Origin: Hyperoplus lanceolatus
Lineage: Eukaryota > Chordata > Actinopteri > Uranoscopiformes > Ammodytidae
NCBI GenBank assembly: GCA_026929865.2
Contig: CM049416.1
Span: 9,079,501-9,143,500 of the forward strand
Reading direction: 5' to 3'
DNA: 64,000 nt
Shown here: positions 40,371-51,204 of the stretch, piece after piece
Layout: each line of letters begins with the position of its first letter
Numbering within the stretch: the stretch's first letter is position 1
Made by a program: the position numbers and the translations under genes
Notes under the pieces: model-generated
The model's database searches: none
Told to the model about the DNA's origin: nothing
Seen by the model: only the letters and a program-made list of their open reading frames with translations

Positions 40371-40433
40371 TGTGATGTCATGTTCTATATGTGTGACGTC
40401 ATGCTCTATAACTGTGACATAATGCATGACAAC
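40371..40433 (-). promoter_or_regulatory. three 21-bp repeats, each with a CRE-type core
   Basis: The units start at 40371, 40392 and 40413, exactly 21 bp apart. Cores: TGATGTCA (40373-40380), TGACGTCA (40394-40401, full consensus) and TGACATAA (40415-40422). They lie about 155-210 bp upstream of the start codon at 40216. Spacing of two helical turns puts all three on one DNA face, as expected for cooperative binding of CREB/ATF-type factors. cAMP or CREM control is an inference. Confidence 0.6.
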
Positions 40434-40931
40434 ATTCTCCTTTTTTTCAACATTCTATTTTTTTTTCAAATATGTGATTAATTCTTTTGATCTGATTGGA
40501 TGATTTAAAGTCCTAATCTGACGACAAAGAAAATGGCCGCCACACCATCAGCATTCCACACATTGAATCAGTCCCATTCTGATGAAATTACACAACAACT
40601 ATTATGGAAATGCACTATGAGGACTTTTAACTTAATACTAGGACTGTCTAAATTAACGCGTTAACCCGGGATGATTCATTTGTGGTGTGGTATGTTTTAG
40701 TTTGATTTTACTAAATTTTTCAGTATTAACTCCATCATTTGTATTTGACATGAATAAAAAAACAAAAGTTAAATGTATCCACATAATGTCATTTATCTTT
40801 AAGTTGCTACAACAATATATATTTTTGTGTCTTATTTTGAATGTCAGTTGGCAGGAGGCTTTTGGGATGTTTCGCATTGGGCCGAAAAACGCCACTTTAC
40901 TGTGGTATAATGAGCACATTCCACAGCCGCG

Positions 40932-40935
<4 letters not shown>
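40434..40935. other. spacer upstream of the Glu-rich gene
   Basis: No further feature was recognised. The upstream limit of the promoter is unknown. Confidence 0.45.

Positions 40936-41023
<88 letters not shown>
40936..41023. repeat. (CA)n microsatellite, 44 units
   Basis: Pure array ending 3 bp before the left end of hAT-like copy B. Confidence 0.98.
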
Positions 41024-41026
<3 letters not shown>

Positions 41027-41525
41027 CAGTGGCGTTTTCTCCCGGAGGCCAAGGGAAGCCAGGCTTCCCTGTTTTTTAGGCTGTAGTTGTCATCCAATAA
41101 AAACATTTTTATTAACAGTTTAGGTAATTCTTTGGTGCTGTGTTGCTGTCATTTCTTCCCCATTTTTCTCCTCTCCTTGAGCATTTCACAATGCGCGAAA
41201 CAGCGCCCCTTTACATTTAGATTCTGAAGATGCGGCGAAACACGATACTGCACACTGTATGTCCGCGAGGAAGCCAGTCCGAGCTGGCATCCTTTGGTGA
41301 AAAAAAGAAAGAAGGATTGACCAATCAGGTGAGGCTATTGTCTTGACACTGCCCTTCTGTGATTGGTCAGGAGGGTGTCATGAGGGTGCCAAGGGAAGCC
41401 ACTCGGCCTTTGGCTTCACACCAATCAAATCAAAGTATCATTATCAACGTCACTGAAATTTAACAACAATAACAATAGCGGGAGATTAGCATGTTTGCAT
41501 TGTTATCATATTAGCAAGAACAGTT

Positions 41526-41732
41526 ATGGAGGGTGGAGATTTTGAGTATTTAGTAAAAAAATATTTTACCAAACTGCCATTTGAGGAGCCATTAAAAATC
41601 AAATCTGACGGCAGGCCAATGCGTATGGAGAGAACTAAAGTTTATCGCACTTTCAGAGAGGAGAACTATGTCCGCACCGAGTGGCTAGCCGGTTGCGGCA
41701 ATCTTCAGCTAATGGCCTTCCTCTACAAATAG
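41526..41732 (+). CDS. hAT transposase first exon, copy B (68 codons)
   Basis: The frame MEGGDFEYLVKKYFTKLPFE continues with IKSDGRPMRMERTKVYRTFR and WLAGCGNLQLMAFLYK. It has the same length as copy A's frame. Here the Cys after WLAG is kept, where copy A has Ser, so B is nearer to a functional TTF finger. The stop overlaps a GTGAGT donor; the downstream exons are missing. Confidence 0.55.
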   Translation: MEGGDFEYLVKKYFTKLPFEEPLKIKSDGRPMRMERTKVYRTFREENYVRTEWLAGCGNLQLMAFLYK

Positions 41733-42442
41733 TGAGTAAAATACACACCTTCTCCCGGCGCGGGTTAACTGTTCCCTTTACTGTCCGTGTAGCTATATGT
41801 TATGTTTTGTGTTATTTTATTGCTAATTGTGCCTTGTTTAAGTTGCATTGGTATCCATTGAAGTTGTTCTGGGTTGTCTTAAGTAGTGTTGTATAATGAA
41901 CATTTGGCCTAGTTCCTAAACGAAAAGGATGTATAGAAAGTATGTCAAGCACCTAACTGATTGTGTGAGTCGTGTCTCACGTGAACGTGAAACTTAAAAT
42001 AGCCTATAAAACGTCCCCTAATTATATTGTGAATGAATTCGAATCTGTATTGGGCATTAAGCGGCTAGTTGTGCATTCCGGTCGGGGTGGGGGGTGCATT
42101 TATAATACAATGTATAATTTAATAAAACAATTAGGAGGTGTGAGAGTGAGTGAGAGAGAGAGCGAACGAGCGGTGTCGGACAGATTACAGGCGTGTGCAA
42201 GTCCTGGTAAAGTGACCAGGGGCCTCATTTATAAAGCTTGCGGCGCTCAAAAACCTTGCGTAGACGGAAAGAAATGTGCGGGAAAATGTGAGGTGGCAAA
42301 CGTTGGTATTTATAAAAACATTATTTGCGGAGAAGTGTGCGTATTCCTACGCCAACTTTCGACCATGCGTAGAACTACCGCAAGGTTTTCCTGACTCGGG
42401 GAATCAGCGAAACTGCAGAGTTTTAATGTTGACAGCACCTTC

Positions 42443-42948
42443 ATGAAAATGTTTTATTCTTGTTTTATCGAATCAGTCCTGACCTTTTCTTTTATTTGTT
42501 GGTATGGCCTACTGACCATCAAGAACAAGAGCAGATTGCAGGGTATAGTGAGAGTGTGCAGCAAAATTGCAGGAATGAACCTCAACGACCTCACTGAACT
42601 GCACATCCTTCGAACCCTCGGTAAAGCCCGCTCACTCCTTTCTGCCCAGAGCCACCCTTTGGCCGGCCACTTTGTGTTGCTCCCGTCGGGCCGCAGGTAC
42701 GTCCTGCCAAGATGCAGGACAAACAGACTGAAGAACTCCTTTGTCCCTGCTGCCATAGGTCTCCTAAACAAGTCTTAACTATCTGTATGTCTGTTCCATC
42801 TATTTATTGCTGACTTGTCGTCTGTGCTTTATGTTCTTGTGAGTATTGTTTGTTGTTTTTACTGCTGCTGGCTGCAAAGCAATTTGCCCCACGGGGATAA
42901 TAAAGATACCTTGAACCTTGAACCTTGAACCTTGAACCTTGAACCTTG
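42443..42948 (+). mobile_element. non-LTR retrotransposon 3' end with heptamer tail
   Basis: A 111-codon frame reads SVLTFSFICWYGLLTIKNKS, then VRVCSKIAGMNL and LLPSGRRYVLPRCRTNRLKN, the conserved C-terminus after the reverse transcriptase in a common fish LINE family. After the stop the 3' end CCCACGGGGATAATAAAGAT runs into about five units of a CCTTGAA heptamer (42,908-42,948). It is strongly 5'-truncated; the frame is intact but has no catalytic part. Confidence 0.8.
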
Positions 42949-43516
42949 GACACTCAATGGCAACACCACGAAATAAAGCTCAGTCATCAGAAAAACACAG
43001 ACAAATGATGCTTGGCACCCAATATATTTAGTCAATAAAATGTATAAGCTTACCTATAATTGCGAATATATGGCTACTGTAGTCTATGGCATGCAGTTGT
43101 GATGTAGGTTGAATTACTTATCAAGTAGCCTAGGTCTACATGTTTTGGTTATTTTATAAATTTAATCTTTTAGCGCTACTCTATAATAATATCCTATACG
43201 TCGGGAGGTGTTTCCGTGAGTGCCCAGCGGGAGAGCAAATTTTAAGAGGTGAGTAAAAAGTAGTTTTGTACAAAGTTAAGCCCAACAGATATTAAGCCCA
43301 ACAGGTATATTTCGTTTGATAAAATCATGTTATGAATTTAGCAAATCATTACACGCATCTTTTTCCCATAACAATTCCCCCTCTGGACGATTAAACTATA
43401 ATCTGACGTTGTTGGAAATGTGTTGATCTCACGGGAGATAAACAATTCTCTCGAATAGACTATAGGCATTATTTCACTTGTCACACCATATTTTATATAC
43501 AGTAGGCCTACATATA

Positions 43517-44467
43517 GTAGGGGAGAACGGGGTAAGTAGGCACACTTTTTACTCTAGTGAGAATTGCTCATCACCAAAACATCTGTCAATAGCCATTCCT
43601 ACATTAAATTGAAGCTTAAGGTGTTGGCTAGAAATGTGTGTCTCTCTTTTTTTCCAACTTATTGTAATGAAGAAGTAATTTACCATCAAAGACACTCTGA
43701 CACATTGTGACAACCAACCCCATCAAGGGGTCGGTTGTCACACACTATGGGGTTGTTTGTCACAATGTTATCTTAATGGGAAAAATCTTAAAAAGAAGGC
43801 AAGGAGGCAGAACCAAATTTGAATGTTTAATTGCATTGTCAAGTTGACAAATAGGCCTACATAACGTTCTGTAGCCTTGGCAGCTGGTCTAGTTTGGGAT
43901 GCACTGGGTAGTTTTGATTTTGTTGCCCTTTTTTCTTTTGCTTGCTAGCTGCCTTTTCCTGCTCTATTCTTTCCTTCTCTGGGGTGCAAGTGAGGATACA
44001 GCTTGAGAATTTCTTTCGTTATTGGTTCCTTTTCTGGCTGCAGCCTTGAGATAACATGTGACAACCAACCCCCCAAAAAATTTGACGACCAACCCCAACT
44101 TGAATTTCTTGCTAGCATCAAGGCCAACAACCATCTAACAACTAATTAGCTTGCTAACCACAATCTAAACTATAGTTTACCCTTCACACTTTCTGAGGGT
44201 AACAAGTGTTTTGTTATAAACCCATTGTGTAAAAGCCTAGAAGAAAAATACTGAGAAGCAAAATATTTTGAATTTGACATGAAAAACACAAAACATCCTC
44301 TCACCTGAAATGCAGCAGTCTAACTCCAAGGAAGTCTATGTATGTGACCTCTGATCCCAATTCTGGACCTTTTTTATATCAACATTTCAGAGCTAGCGCG
44401 CTCTGGTGGCGAGATATAACGAATGTGACATCCAACCCATGTGACAAATTACCCCGTTCTCCCCTAC
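43517..44467. mobile_element. TA-flanked MITE with internal hairpin (951 bp)
   Basis: Inverted ends GTAGGGGAGAACGGGGTAA with TA on each side (43515-43516, 44468-44469). Inside, around 43,696-43,767, GTGACAACCAACCCC and its complement form a hairpin. The motif GACAACCAACCCC recurs near 44,060 and 44,090. No coding frame is present. Confidence 0.8.
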
Positions 44468-44573
44468 TACAGGTAGGCCTGCGCTAATACGTGATATTGC
44501 ATACAGTACAAAGTTGGGCGAAACTGCTTTACACAGACTACAACGGCTGTGCCAATCATGATATGTGATAAGC

Positions 44574-44574
<1 letters not shown>

Positions 44575-44611
<37 letters not shown>
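44575..44611. repeat. (TG)n microsatellite
   Basis: About 18 units, inside the Harbinger-like element. Confidence 0.97.
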
Positions 44612-44612
<1 letters not shown>

Positions 44613-45162
44613 AGTTTCTGCAGCACATGCACTTCATGGGCTTTCTTTCTTCACAGTCGCTTTCTTTGCGGCCGATTGCCTCCCTTTTTTCCTCATGTCA
44701 GTCAAAATTCCGTGCTTATTAAGTGCGTCATCATATTCAGGAGCTATTTAGCATTCGCCATGTATGGTAGAATGTGGGATGAAATTGGGAGGTGAAGTTT
44801 GAGGACAAGGGGTGGAGATCGTCTGCGCACAATTCACCGCAGGTGGGTATTTATAAAGGGAAGTTTGCGTGAAACTGTGCGCCGCACAGTTTTATAAATC
44901 TGAATTTTTTTTTTTGCGCAGGCTTTCTGCGGACGCAATGTTTTAGGATGGTTTCTACGCACACCGTTATAAATGAGGCCCCAGGCGCTATAATAGCTCT
45001 TGTAGTTACATTAAATACAAGCTGCGACGTAGCCTACTCTTTTCTGTCCCCCACCTTCCAATAAACATGTAGATTAAAGGTGTTGTCTCACTTGGCTTCC
45101 TCAAAAAAAATCCCCACGCCACACCACTGCAAGGGGTATGAATACTTTTGCAAGGCACTGTA

Positions 45163-45334
45163 CCCTTTGTACATATACCTATTTATGGTATCTTGGCTGT
45201 GTAATTAACACCATATTAGTTAAGCACACACACGGTACGGACAGGTAGCGGAAGGTGAGGAGGTATTCACTGATTTTGACAGAAAGTGATTTTGACAACA
45301 ATTGTTCTCCAGAATCGCTGACTCCACCTTTTAA
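45163..45334. mobile_element. fold-back MITE, right half
   Basis: Contains CACACACGGTACGGACAGGT, GAGGTATTCACTGATTTTGA, CTCCAGAATCGCTGACTCCA and ends TTAA, the inverted match of the half at 29,784-29,934. The Tc1-like element lies between the halves. Confidence 0.7.
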
Positions 45335-46213
45335 AGCATGTTCTTGTGAAACCACGTTCACTGTTCTGTAGTTGGACACTTTTTCAGTAAGCAGTGGTAT
45401 CCCTTAGCGCTTAGAGATGCAGACTTATTGCACGAAAGAGTGTGCAATCAAGAGTAACTAAGTAACACTTATCAGAATTTTCATCAAATTCCTCTGCAGT
45501 ATACCTTTAAGTAAAGGTTTTCGTTCCACAACTTGCACTAGAAAAGGAGCAAGAGAGTGGCTTAATTAGCCAGCTCTCAGATATTTGTTTGATTTGTTGT
45601 TCCTTGACATCCCTATTCTTTTAGCTGTCATTATTAATACACCTTTGCTAGTTGTGCAATTTTCTTTAGCCTCTTGTTTGGGCAGTAAGCTGTCAGTTGC
45701 GTTGTAGTGCAAAAAAAAATGAATTTGGTGCTCCTGTTTGAGATGCATTCACTTCGCTGTATAATACCACAGTTGGCCTTGTGGAAGGAAACATAGCAGT
45801 GCTTTGATCTTCATCTTATTGAATACATAGCAGTAGCACTATTCAGTCTCTTTTGTCCACTTCCTTATTAATAGCCACTCTAGGTTATGTGTGGTCTCAA
45901 GTGTCTCCTTATTTCTATATTATTTTCTTTCTCTTTTATACTAATCAAATCCTTGGGTTTTCCCTGTTACGTCACCTTGGTACATGTATGGCTTGCAAAC
46001 ACACAACCATGTACTGTATATGTGTGACATAATCGAAAAGTACTACATGTATGAGTACTACTTTTATACAACACTTCCTATGAGTTGTATGACTGAAGCA
46101 GCTTCGTCCAGCCTGCCCAACCTGTCAGCAAGCAAAGAAACAACAGCAGAAGTGTGGACTTAATTTTAACCTAATCTTGACATTTGACACCCACCCTGCA
46201 ATGAGCGTTTTAA

Positions 46214-46215
<2 letters not shown>
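45335..46215. other. spacer without a recognised feature
   Basis: Nothing supported. Confidence 0.5.
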
Positions 46216-46270
<55 letters not shown>

Positions 46271-46565
46271 ATCCCAGTACTCAATTTTAATGATGCAAGT
46301 GGAAGGATTGGAGTTTTTAAAAAGTGTCAGTTTGGTTATGGAAAATTAGATTGGAATCTCAGAGCCTTGGGGCAACTGGGTTTGGATGAGTTAATTCAAC
46401 CAGGTAGCTCTTGAATAATCTTCAAGACCTTCAAATTTAAGGAGAAAAATATTCTATCCTGGGTCCATCCATTTCTATGGAGTAATTGTTTGTGTACATG
46501 TGTAGATGATTCTTCCACATCATTGCACCATGGCTGTGGAGAAAGGTTCCTTAACATGAAATGAA

Positions 46566-46659
<94 letters not shown>

Positions 46660-46756
46660 CACACCTTTGCTGACCCATCCAAACATCCCTTTCCGACCAT
46701 GGTAAACAAGATATGTGAGGGCAGCCTTTGACCTGCTATGTGTTAATGCACTTAAA

Positions 46757-46840
<84 letters not shown>

Positions 46841-46996
46841 TATTTTTGATTCAGACCACAACATCCAATTTGAGGCAGCAGTCATGGTGTGTTTGCAGAG
46901 CAGACAAAGAAGGTAAGGAGAAACTAGCTGATAAGTGCCTGTGCTACATTTGTATGGCCATCAGTCCTCACTCATCAACACTGAAACCAGGATTGC

Positions 46997-47077
<81 letters not shown>

Positions 47078-47290
47078 GTGAACAATAGAGAGAGACACTC
47101 ATAGAAAAACAATGTTTTATACCAAGGCCTCCATATCATCCTAATTGATGTTGAAAAACTGCACACCAGAGCCAAAGTGCCTCTGCCATTAAGAAAATTA
47201 CCATTTTCTAGTGACAACAACCACTTTCATTTAAACCTGTGTGTGTGTATGTGTGTGTGTGTGTGTGTTTGTGTGTGTGTTTGTGTGTGT
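46216..47290. repeat. cluster of five CA/TG microsatellites
   Basis: Arrays at 46,216-46,269 (TG), 46,567-46,657 (CA), 46,759-46,838 (CA), 47,001-47,075 (TG) and 47,239-47,290 (TG, interrupted). The unique sequence between them shows no obvious duplication. Opposite-strand phrasing (TG versus CA) means inverted pairs could form hairpins. Confidence 0.95.
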
Positions 47291-49619
47291 ATTTAGTACA
47301 GTTTGTGTACCATCTTGTCATTCTAATATTTTCTTTGGTAATTACTCTGCAGCATTTCGGAAATCACAGGAGCAACGGTAATTGCTAGTTGGTAAAATGA
47401 AGGGATACGTATGTCTATTTCTATTAGGCTTGCCTTTTTTTTTACTAAATAATTGTATTTGTAATATGAGACAGCACAGCAGCCTTCCCTATGCTAATAT
47501 GCAAATAGGAAGAAATCAAATACACAATTTTTATTTGCACATTTAGCCCCTGCTTGTTTCTATCAGAATCAATATTTCCCCACATTCACTTTCAGACTCC
47601 ATTAAATGTTTTCATAAATGTACCTTTTCTCTACCAAGCACAATTTGTTATATACACTTTGTTCACAAATCAGGCTCATTAAGAAAGCTCGAATACAGAC
47701 AAGAACAATGGTTTCTATGCCGTTTTATTGAACTGCTGCTGTCGGAAACTACATGAAAAGGAACATTTCCGTATTTGTATTAATTAGGGTTTGTCCGATG
47801 TATTGGTTAGCTGTTATATTGAATGAATGCATCATGTCTTCCACTGCCCTCTCTGCCAGACACACAGCCATTTTTATGCATGAATCACTACACCAAAAAC
47901 TGCAACAATCATCTTTTTTGCGTTGGATTTGTCAGACCAGATACCAGTGTCCATATGTATTTTGCTGTACTGCAGACACTATCTGTATTTGACAGTAAGG
48001 TTGGACATATGTCTGCTCTCTGTTTGATGTATTGGATCCTGAACCAGACCCATTGACAGTTTGCATCTGTCACAAGCTATCAGGCTGGTGGCTGCTCCAA
48101 GCTCCTATCCAACCCCCTCCAAAACAGCTTGGGGTAAACACACTTCTACTCTTTTAAGGGGCTCAGCTCTTTCAACATCAGAGTTTTCAACATCCCTCAC
48201 TCCTAAAAGACAGAAGGTAATATCCCACTATAGTACCATCACTTCATCAGTCCGGGCCAGATTGAATTCTTGTCTTAAGAAATAGTCCCCCTAAAGCCCT
48301 TTTGATGCACCACTTTATAACCTTAACAGACTATTTCTAAGTATACCACACGGCCTGCGATACTGGTATCAACCAAAAATAAGATGCTATTCTGCAGTCT
48401 ATTGTGCACAATGTATTCATGGATTGAAACCCAAATCTTGCAAATGGAAAACAAAACATTTGTATTAAAAAGGTCAAATGGAGAATCTTTGGCAGCTGGA
48501 GGTATAATGGTCTTAGACAAGAAGTCTCTGCTGCAGGATGAACTGGGTCATATCTTGGTTTTGAACCAAAACTTTGCCTTATTGTGCATTCAGTAGAATA
48601 GTCATCAGGATGTGAATAGGCATCTGGAGCTGACAGCTCACAATATATAAACTGTGCAGGGCTCAATCCTAACTGTGTGGGTGGGATGTGGACCTTTTTT
48701 TTGCATGGGTCAGAAGCAATCGACTTAGGCAAAAAACACAGATCTTGGGACATTGCATGTCAATTAGGGGAATTACAAAGCAGAAATTAGGCCCTTTTAA
48801 GTTAGATGTAATGGGATGTATGACATCTGTTAAGTCAATAGAGCAATGTTGCTCTGTAAGCAAGTGTGTGTGATAGAGAGAGAGAAACCTGTTTCATGTA
48901 TCTTAAGAGGATTGCGTGCAGTGTGTGCAGTTTATCCCAGTGGGCTGACTGGAAGAAGAAAAAAAGGATCCTGCTATAGGTTGATATAAAGAGAGAGGAA
49001 AACGACTTGCCCTAGAGAGCTTGCATAACAGCCATATTTAGACATTGTTGTTACAGATGCTTCAAACCGTTTGTCAGGATGGTAACAAGGGGATGCTCCT
49101 GGGGGCAAATGCATGGTTAAAATATGGTGCCGCACATTTCTGGTTGATTATCACTCCGGATACCCACACACTCAAAGTAAGAATGTAACACAAATTGTCC
49201 ACTGGAATATTTAACAATCCGCATCTCAAGGGCTGATTTTTAATTCTTCCATTCTCTTCATCCTTTCAAGTATGCTGTTTTTCTGTGATTACTCATATTT
49301 CCAGGAGCTGTCATAAAGTGGCGCGATTGCAATGTACTTAACACTGAGTATTTTGTTGGATAAATTAGAAAGCTTTTAGCAAGATGTAATGGGAAATGGA
49401 GACTCTAAAATGTATAATTGACATTCAGGGTGCTATTTGAGCAGGCATACATAATATATGTATTTATCTGGGAAAAGTGGAATGTGTTTACCTGCAGGCT
49501 TGAAGATCTGTTATTTTTTGTGAATGTCGACCTGTGACTATTTGGGGGCTGCTTTGAGTTTGCGCAGTGTTCTCTTTGGGCTCACTGTGGGGAATTACTA
49601 AACACCACCTGTACCAACT
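47291..49619. other. spacer without a recognised feature
   Basis: No domain or terminal repeat was recognised; frames here are at chance level. Confidence 0.5.
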
Positions 49620-50195
49620 AGGGATGGCCATTTATATTTTTTTCTTTAACCGGTTACCAACAGGAATGAACGGTTATTAACCGGTTAACCGTTAGGATTT
49701 AATGTAGTCTATTTATAGTGAAATACCTGAAGCATTATAGCAGGGCTCCCGACCTTCTTTGTTCCAAGGACCGGCATATTAAATTCAAAAAACAATTCAG
49801 GGACCAGTAGCCTATGTAAATGCATTTTGACACAGTTCACTTTCTTATATCCGGTTCAGCGATATCAAAATAAGAGTCCGGATTTGAGAGAAATTAAGGC
49901 AAGGCAAGGCAATTTTATTTATAGAGCACATTTCAGGCACAGGGCCACTCAAGGTGCTTCACAGGGTTAAAATCAAATAAAGAATACAAATACAAAAAAA
50001 GGAACAAATTTAAAACATGGATAAAAATACAACATTTAAATAAAATAATTAAAACATTTTACAAAAAAATAAAAAATAAATAAATAAAAAAAAATTAAGA
50101 GGATTTACATGTTTTTAACCGTTTAACCTTTAGTATTAACCGGTTAAATATCTTGTTAACGGTTAGTGGTTAACAGGTTAACCATGGTCATCCCT
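49620..50195. mobile_element. MITE with AGGGATGRCCA ends, hosting a LINE tail
   Basis: Left end AGGGATGGCCA and reversed right end AGGGATGACCA. Subterminal AACCGGTTAACC-type repeats face each other at about 49,660-49,690 and 50,135-50,180. A LINE 3' tail is inserted within. No exact TSD could be read. Confidence 0.6.
49896..50095 (-). mobile_element. L2-type LINE 3' tail, copy 1
   Basis: GGCAAGGCAAGGCAATTTTA followed by AGAGCACATTTCAGGCACAG and CTCAAGGTGCTTCACAGGG matches, on the minus strand, the 3' UTR and (TTGCC)n tail of the LINE at 54,571-55,382. Heavily 5'-truncated; the rest is A-rich. Confidence 0.75.
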
Positions 50196-50278
50196 TAAGC
50201 GCAACAGCAAGACTTTGCACGGACCTTATAGGAGTCTATATCCATGTGTATGTGTTTTTGCGTAGGTAAGGAAAGTAT

Positions 50279-51051
50279 GGCTGTGTTCGGAAAGCCATAC
50301 TAACGTCCTACTCATACTCATTTTGACTTCAATTTGAGTATGTGACGGTTGGGTATGCGAGTTTGGGTATGCGAGAAATTCCCGGATGAGTACTAACTTC
50401 CGGGAAGATTTTGGGTATGAATCGATTGTATACTTTTCCTACTCAACCACCCCACAATACACTGGGTCAATTCTACCCGCCCAGGAAAATGAAATATTTC
50501 TGAGCAAGTTGCTAGGCAACGACATTGTTTGGGGTCCGCGATCTGACAACTATACGTGCAGTCATTCATAAACTCTTACAATAGATAAGAGATGAAGATA
50601 AATAACGACATTAGAGTCACTAAGTGAAATGAGTGATGTGAGTCTGATAGTGGAGAGAGATCAGAACAGATCGCTGTTCCACACACCGCGGCTCGTCCAG
50701 CTCAACTCACAGACAGCTGGGTGCTGTGATGAGCCGGATAGAGAGCGTCGGAGGGATCCTCCGCCTCAAAACATAATTATAAAACAAGAGGTCCAAAACA
50801 CAGATGATGAACACAGGACTGTAATAATCTAGTTCAATATCTAACCTGTAGAGGGCGGTTATACGCTAAACAGCGTCTAAACTGCCTGAATCTTACAAGA
50901 AGAAGAAATTCTTCATTGCTTGAGTATACTTCAACTGAAAACGTTTCGACGCACCTCGCATACACAATCGATCTTTGAGTAGACAGTATGCAGTATATAG
51001 ATGGTGAGTATGTAGGATGTAGGACGCTAGTATGGCTTTCCGAACACAGCC
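50279..51051. mobile_element. inverted-repeat element with GGCTGTGTTCGG ends (773 bp)
   Basis: The ends match perfectly for at least 20 bp: GGCTGTGTTCGGAAAGCCAT on the left and the same reversed from the right. TATGAGTA/TACTCATA-type motifs follow inside both ends. The TSD is unclear. It carries a 67-codon frame in the middle but no transposase domain was recognised. Confidence 0.8.
50629..50832 (+). CDS. 67-codon frame inside the GGCTGTG element
   Basis: Starts MSDVSLIVERDQNRSLF and ends QNIIIKQEVQNTDDEHRTVI. Polar, charged, no recognised domain. It may be a leftover of an accessory protein of the parent transposon, or chance. Confidence 0.2.
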   Translation: MSDVSLIVERDQNRSLFHTPRLVQLNSQTAGCCDEPDRERRRDPPPQNIIIKQEVQNTDDEHRTVII

Positions 51052-51204
51052 TAGGTGTAGCAGCTTGCATGCATGCTCACCATGTTAACCAATATTTCTG
51101 GGGTGTGTTAGTAGGCTATCGTTAGCTTGTCAACACTAACGTTAGCTCGTTAACACTGCACCCAAAGATTTGATGCTGATAGGAAGGTCAATGTGTGGTA
51201 TTAA

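Larger units (their letters stand above)
42220..44981. mobile_element. PIF/Harbinger-like element (2,762 bp) inside copy B
   Basis: Perfect 15-bp inverted ends GGGCCTCATTTATAA with TSD CAG on both sides (42217-42219, 44982-44984). The unoccupied site is visible in copy A (GTGACCAGGCGC at about 33,568-33,580), which proves the insertion. The interior has TTTATAAA-rich subterminal motifs, a LINE 3' fragment, a TA-flanked MITE and a TG array. No transposase was recognised. Confidence 0.9.
41027..45129 (+). mobile_element. hAT-like element, copy B, carrying a Harbinger insertion
   Basis: Same termini and orientation as copy A (CAGTGGCGTTTTCTCCCGG ... CCACGCCACACCACTG). Removing the inserted 2,762-bp element and its TSD leaves 1,338 bp, close to A's 1,347 bp, with obvious similarity throughout. 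Copy B has a 50-bp segment near 41,402-41,452 that copy A lacks. Its left flank is the CA array and its right flank resumes the outer Tc1 terminal repeat that copy A interrupted. Confidence 0.75.
29937..45160. mobile_element. Tc1-like element with nested insertions, outer limits
   Basis: Both ends read inward as CAGTGCCTTGCAAAAGTATT, each flanked by TA (29935-29936 and 45161-45162), the Tc1/mariner duplication. The inverted repeats are long (about 230 bp): the left arm is 29,937 to about 30,170, and the right arm is about 32,160-32,378 continued at 45,130-45,160. The element has been broken twice, by a Harbinger-like insertion at 30,841 and by the 12.75-kb segment at 32,379-45,129. Its transposase is present only as two inverted 3' halves. 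Confidence 0.85.

Noticed and set aside
32379-45129. LTR retrotransposon with copies A and B as LTRs
   Set aside because: The repeats begin CAGTGG and end CCACTG, not TG...CA, contain a transposase-like exon, and the interior lacks gag, reverse transcriptase of LTR type, primer-binding site and polypurine tract.
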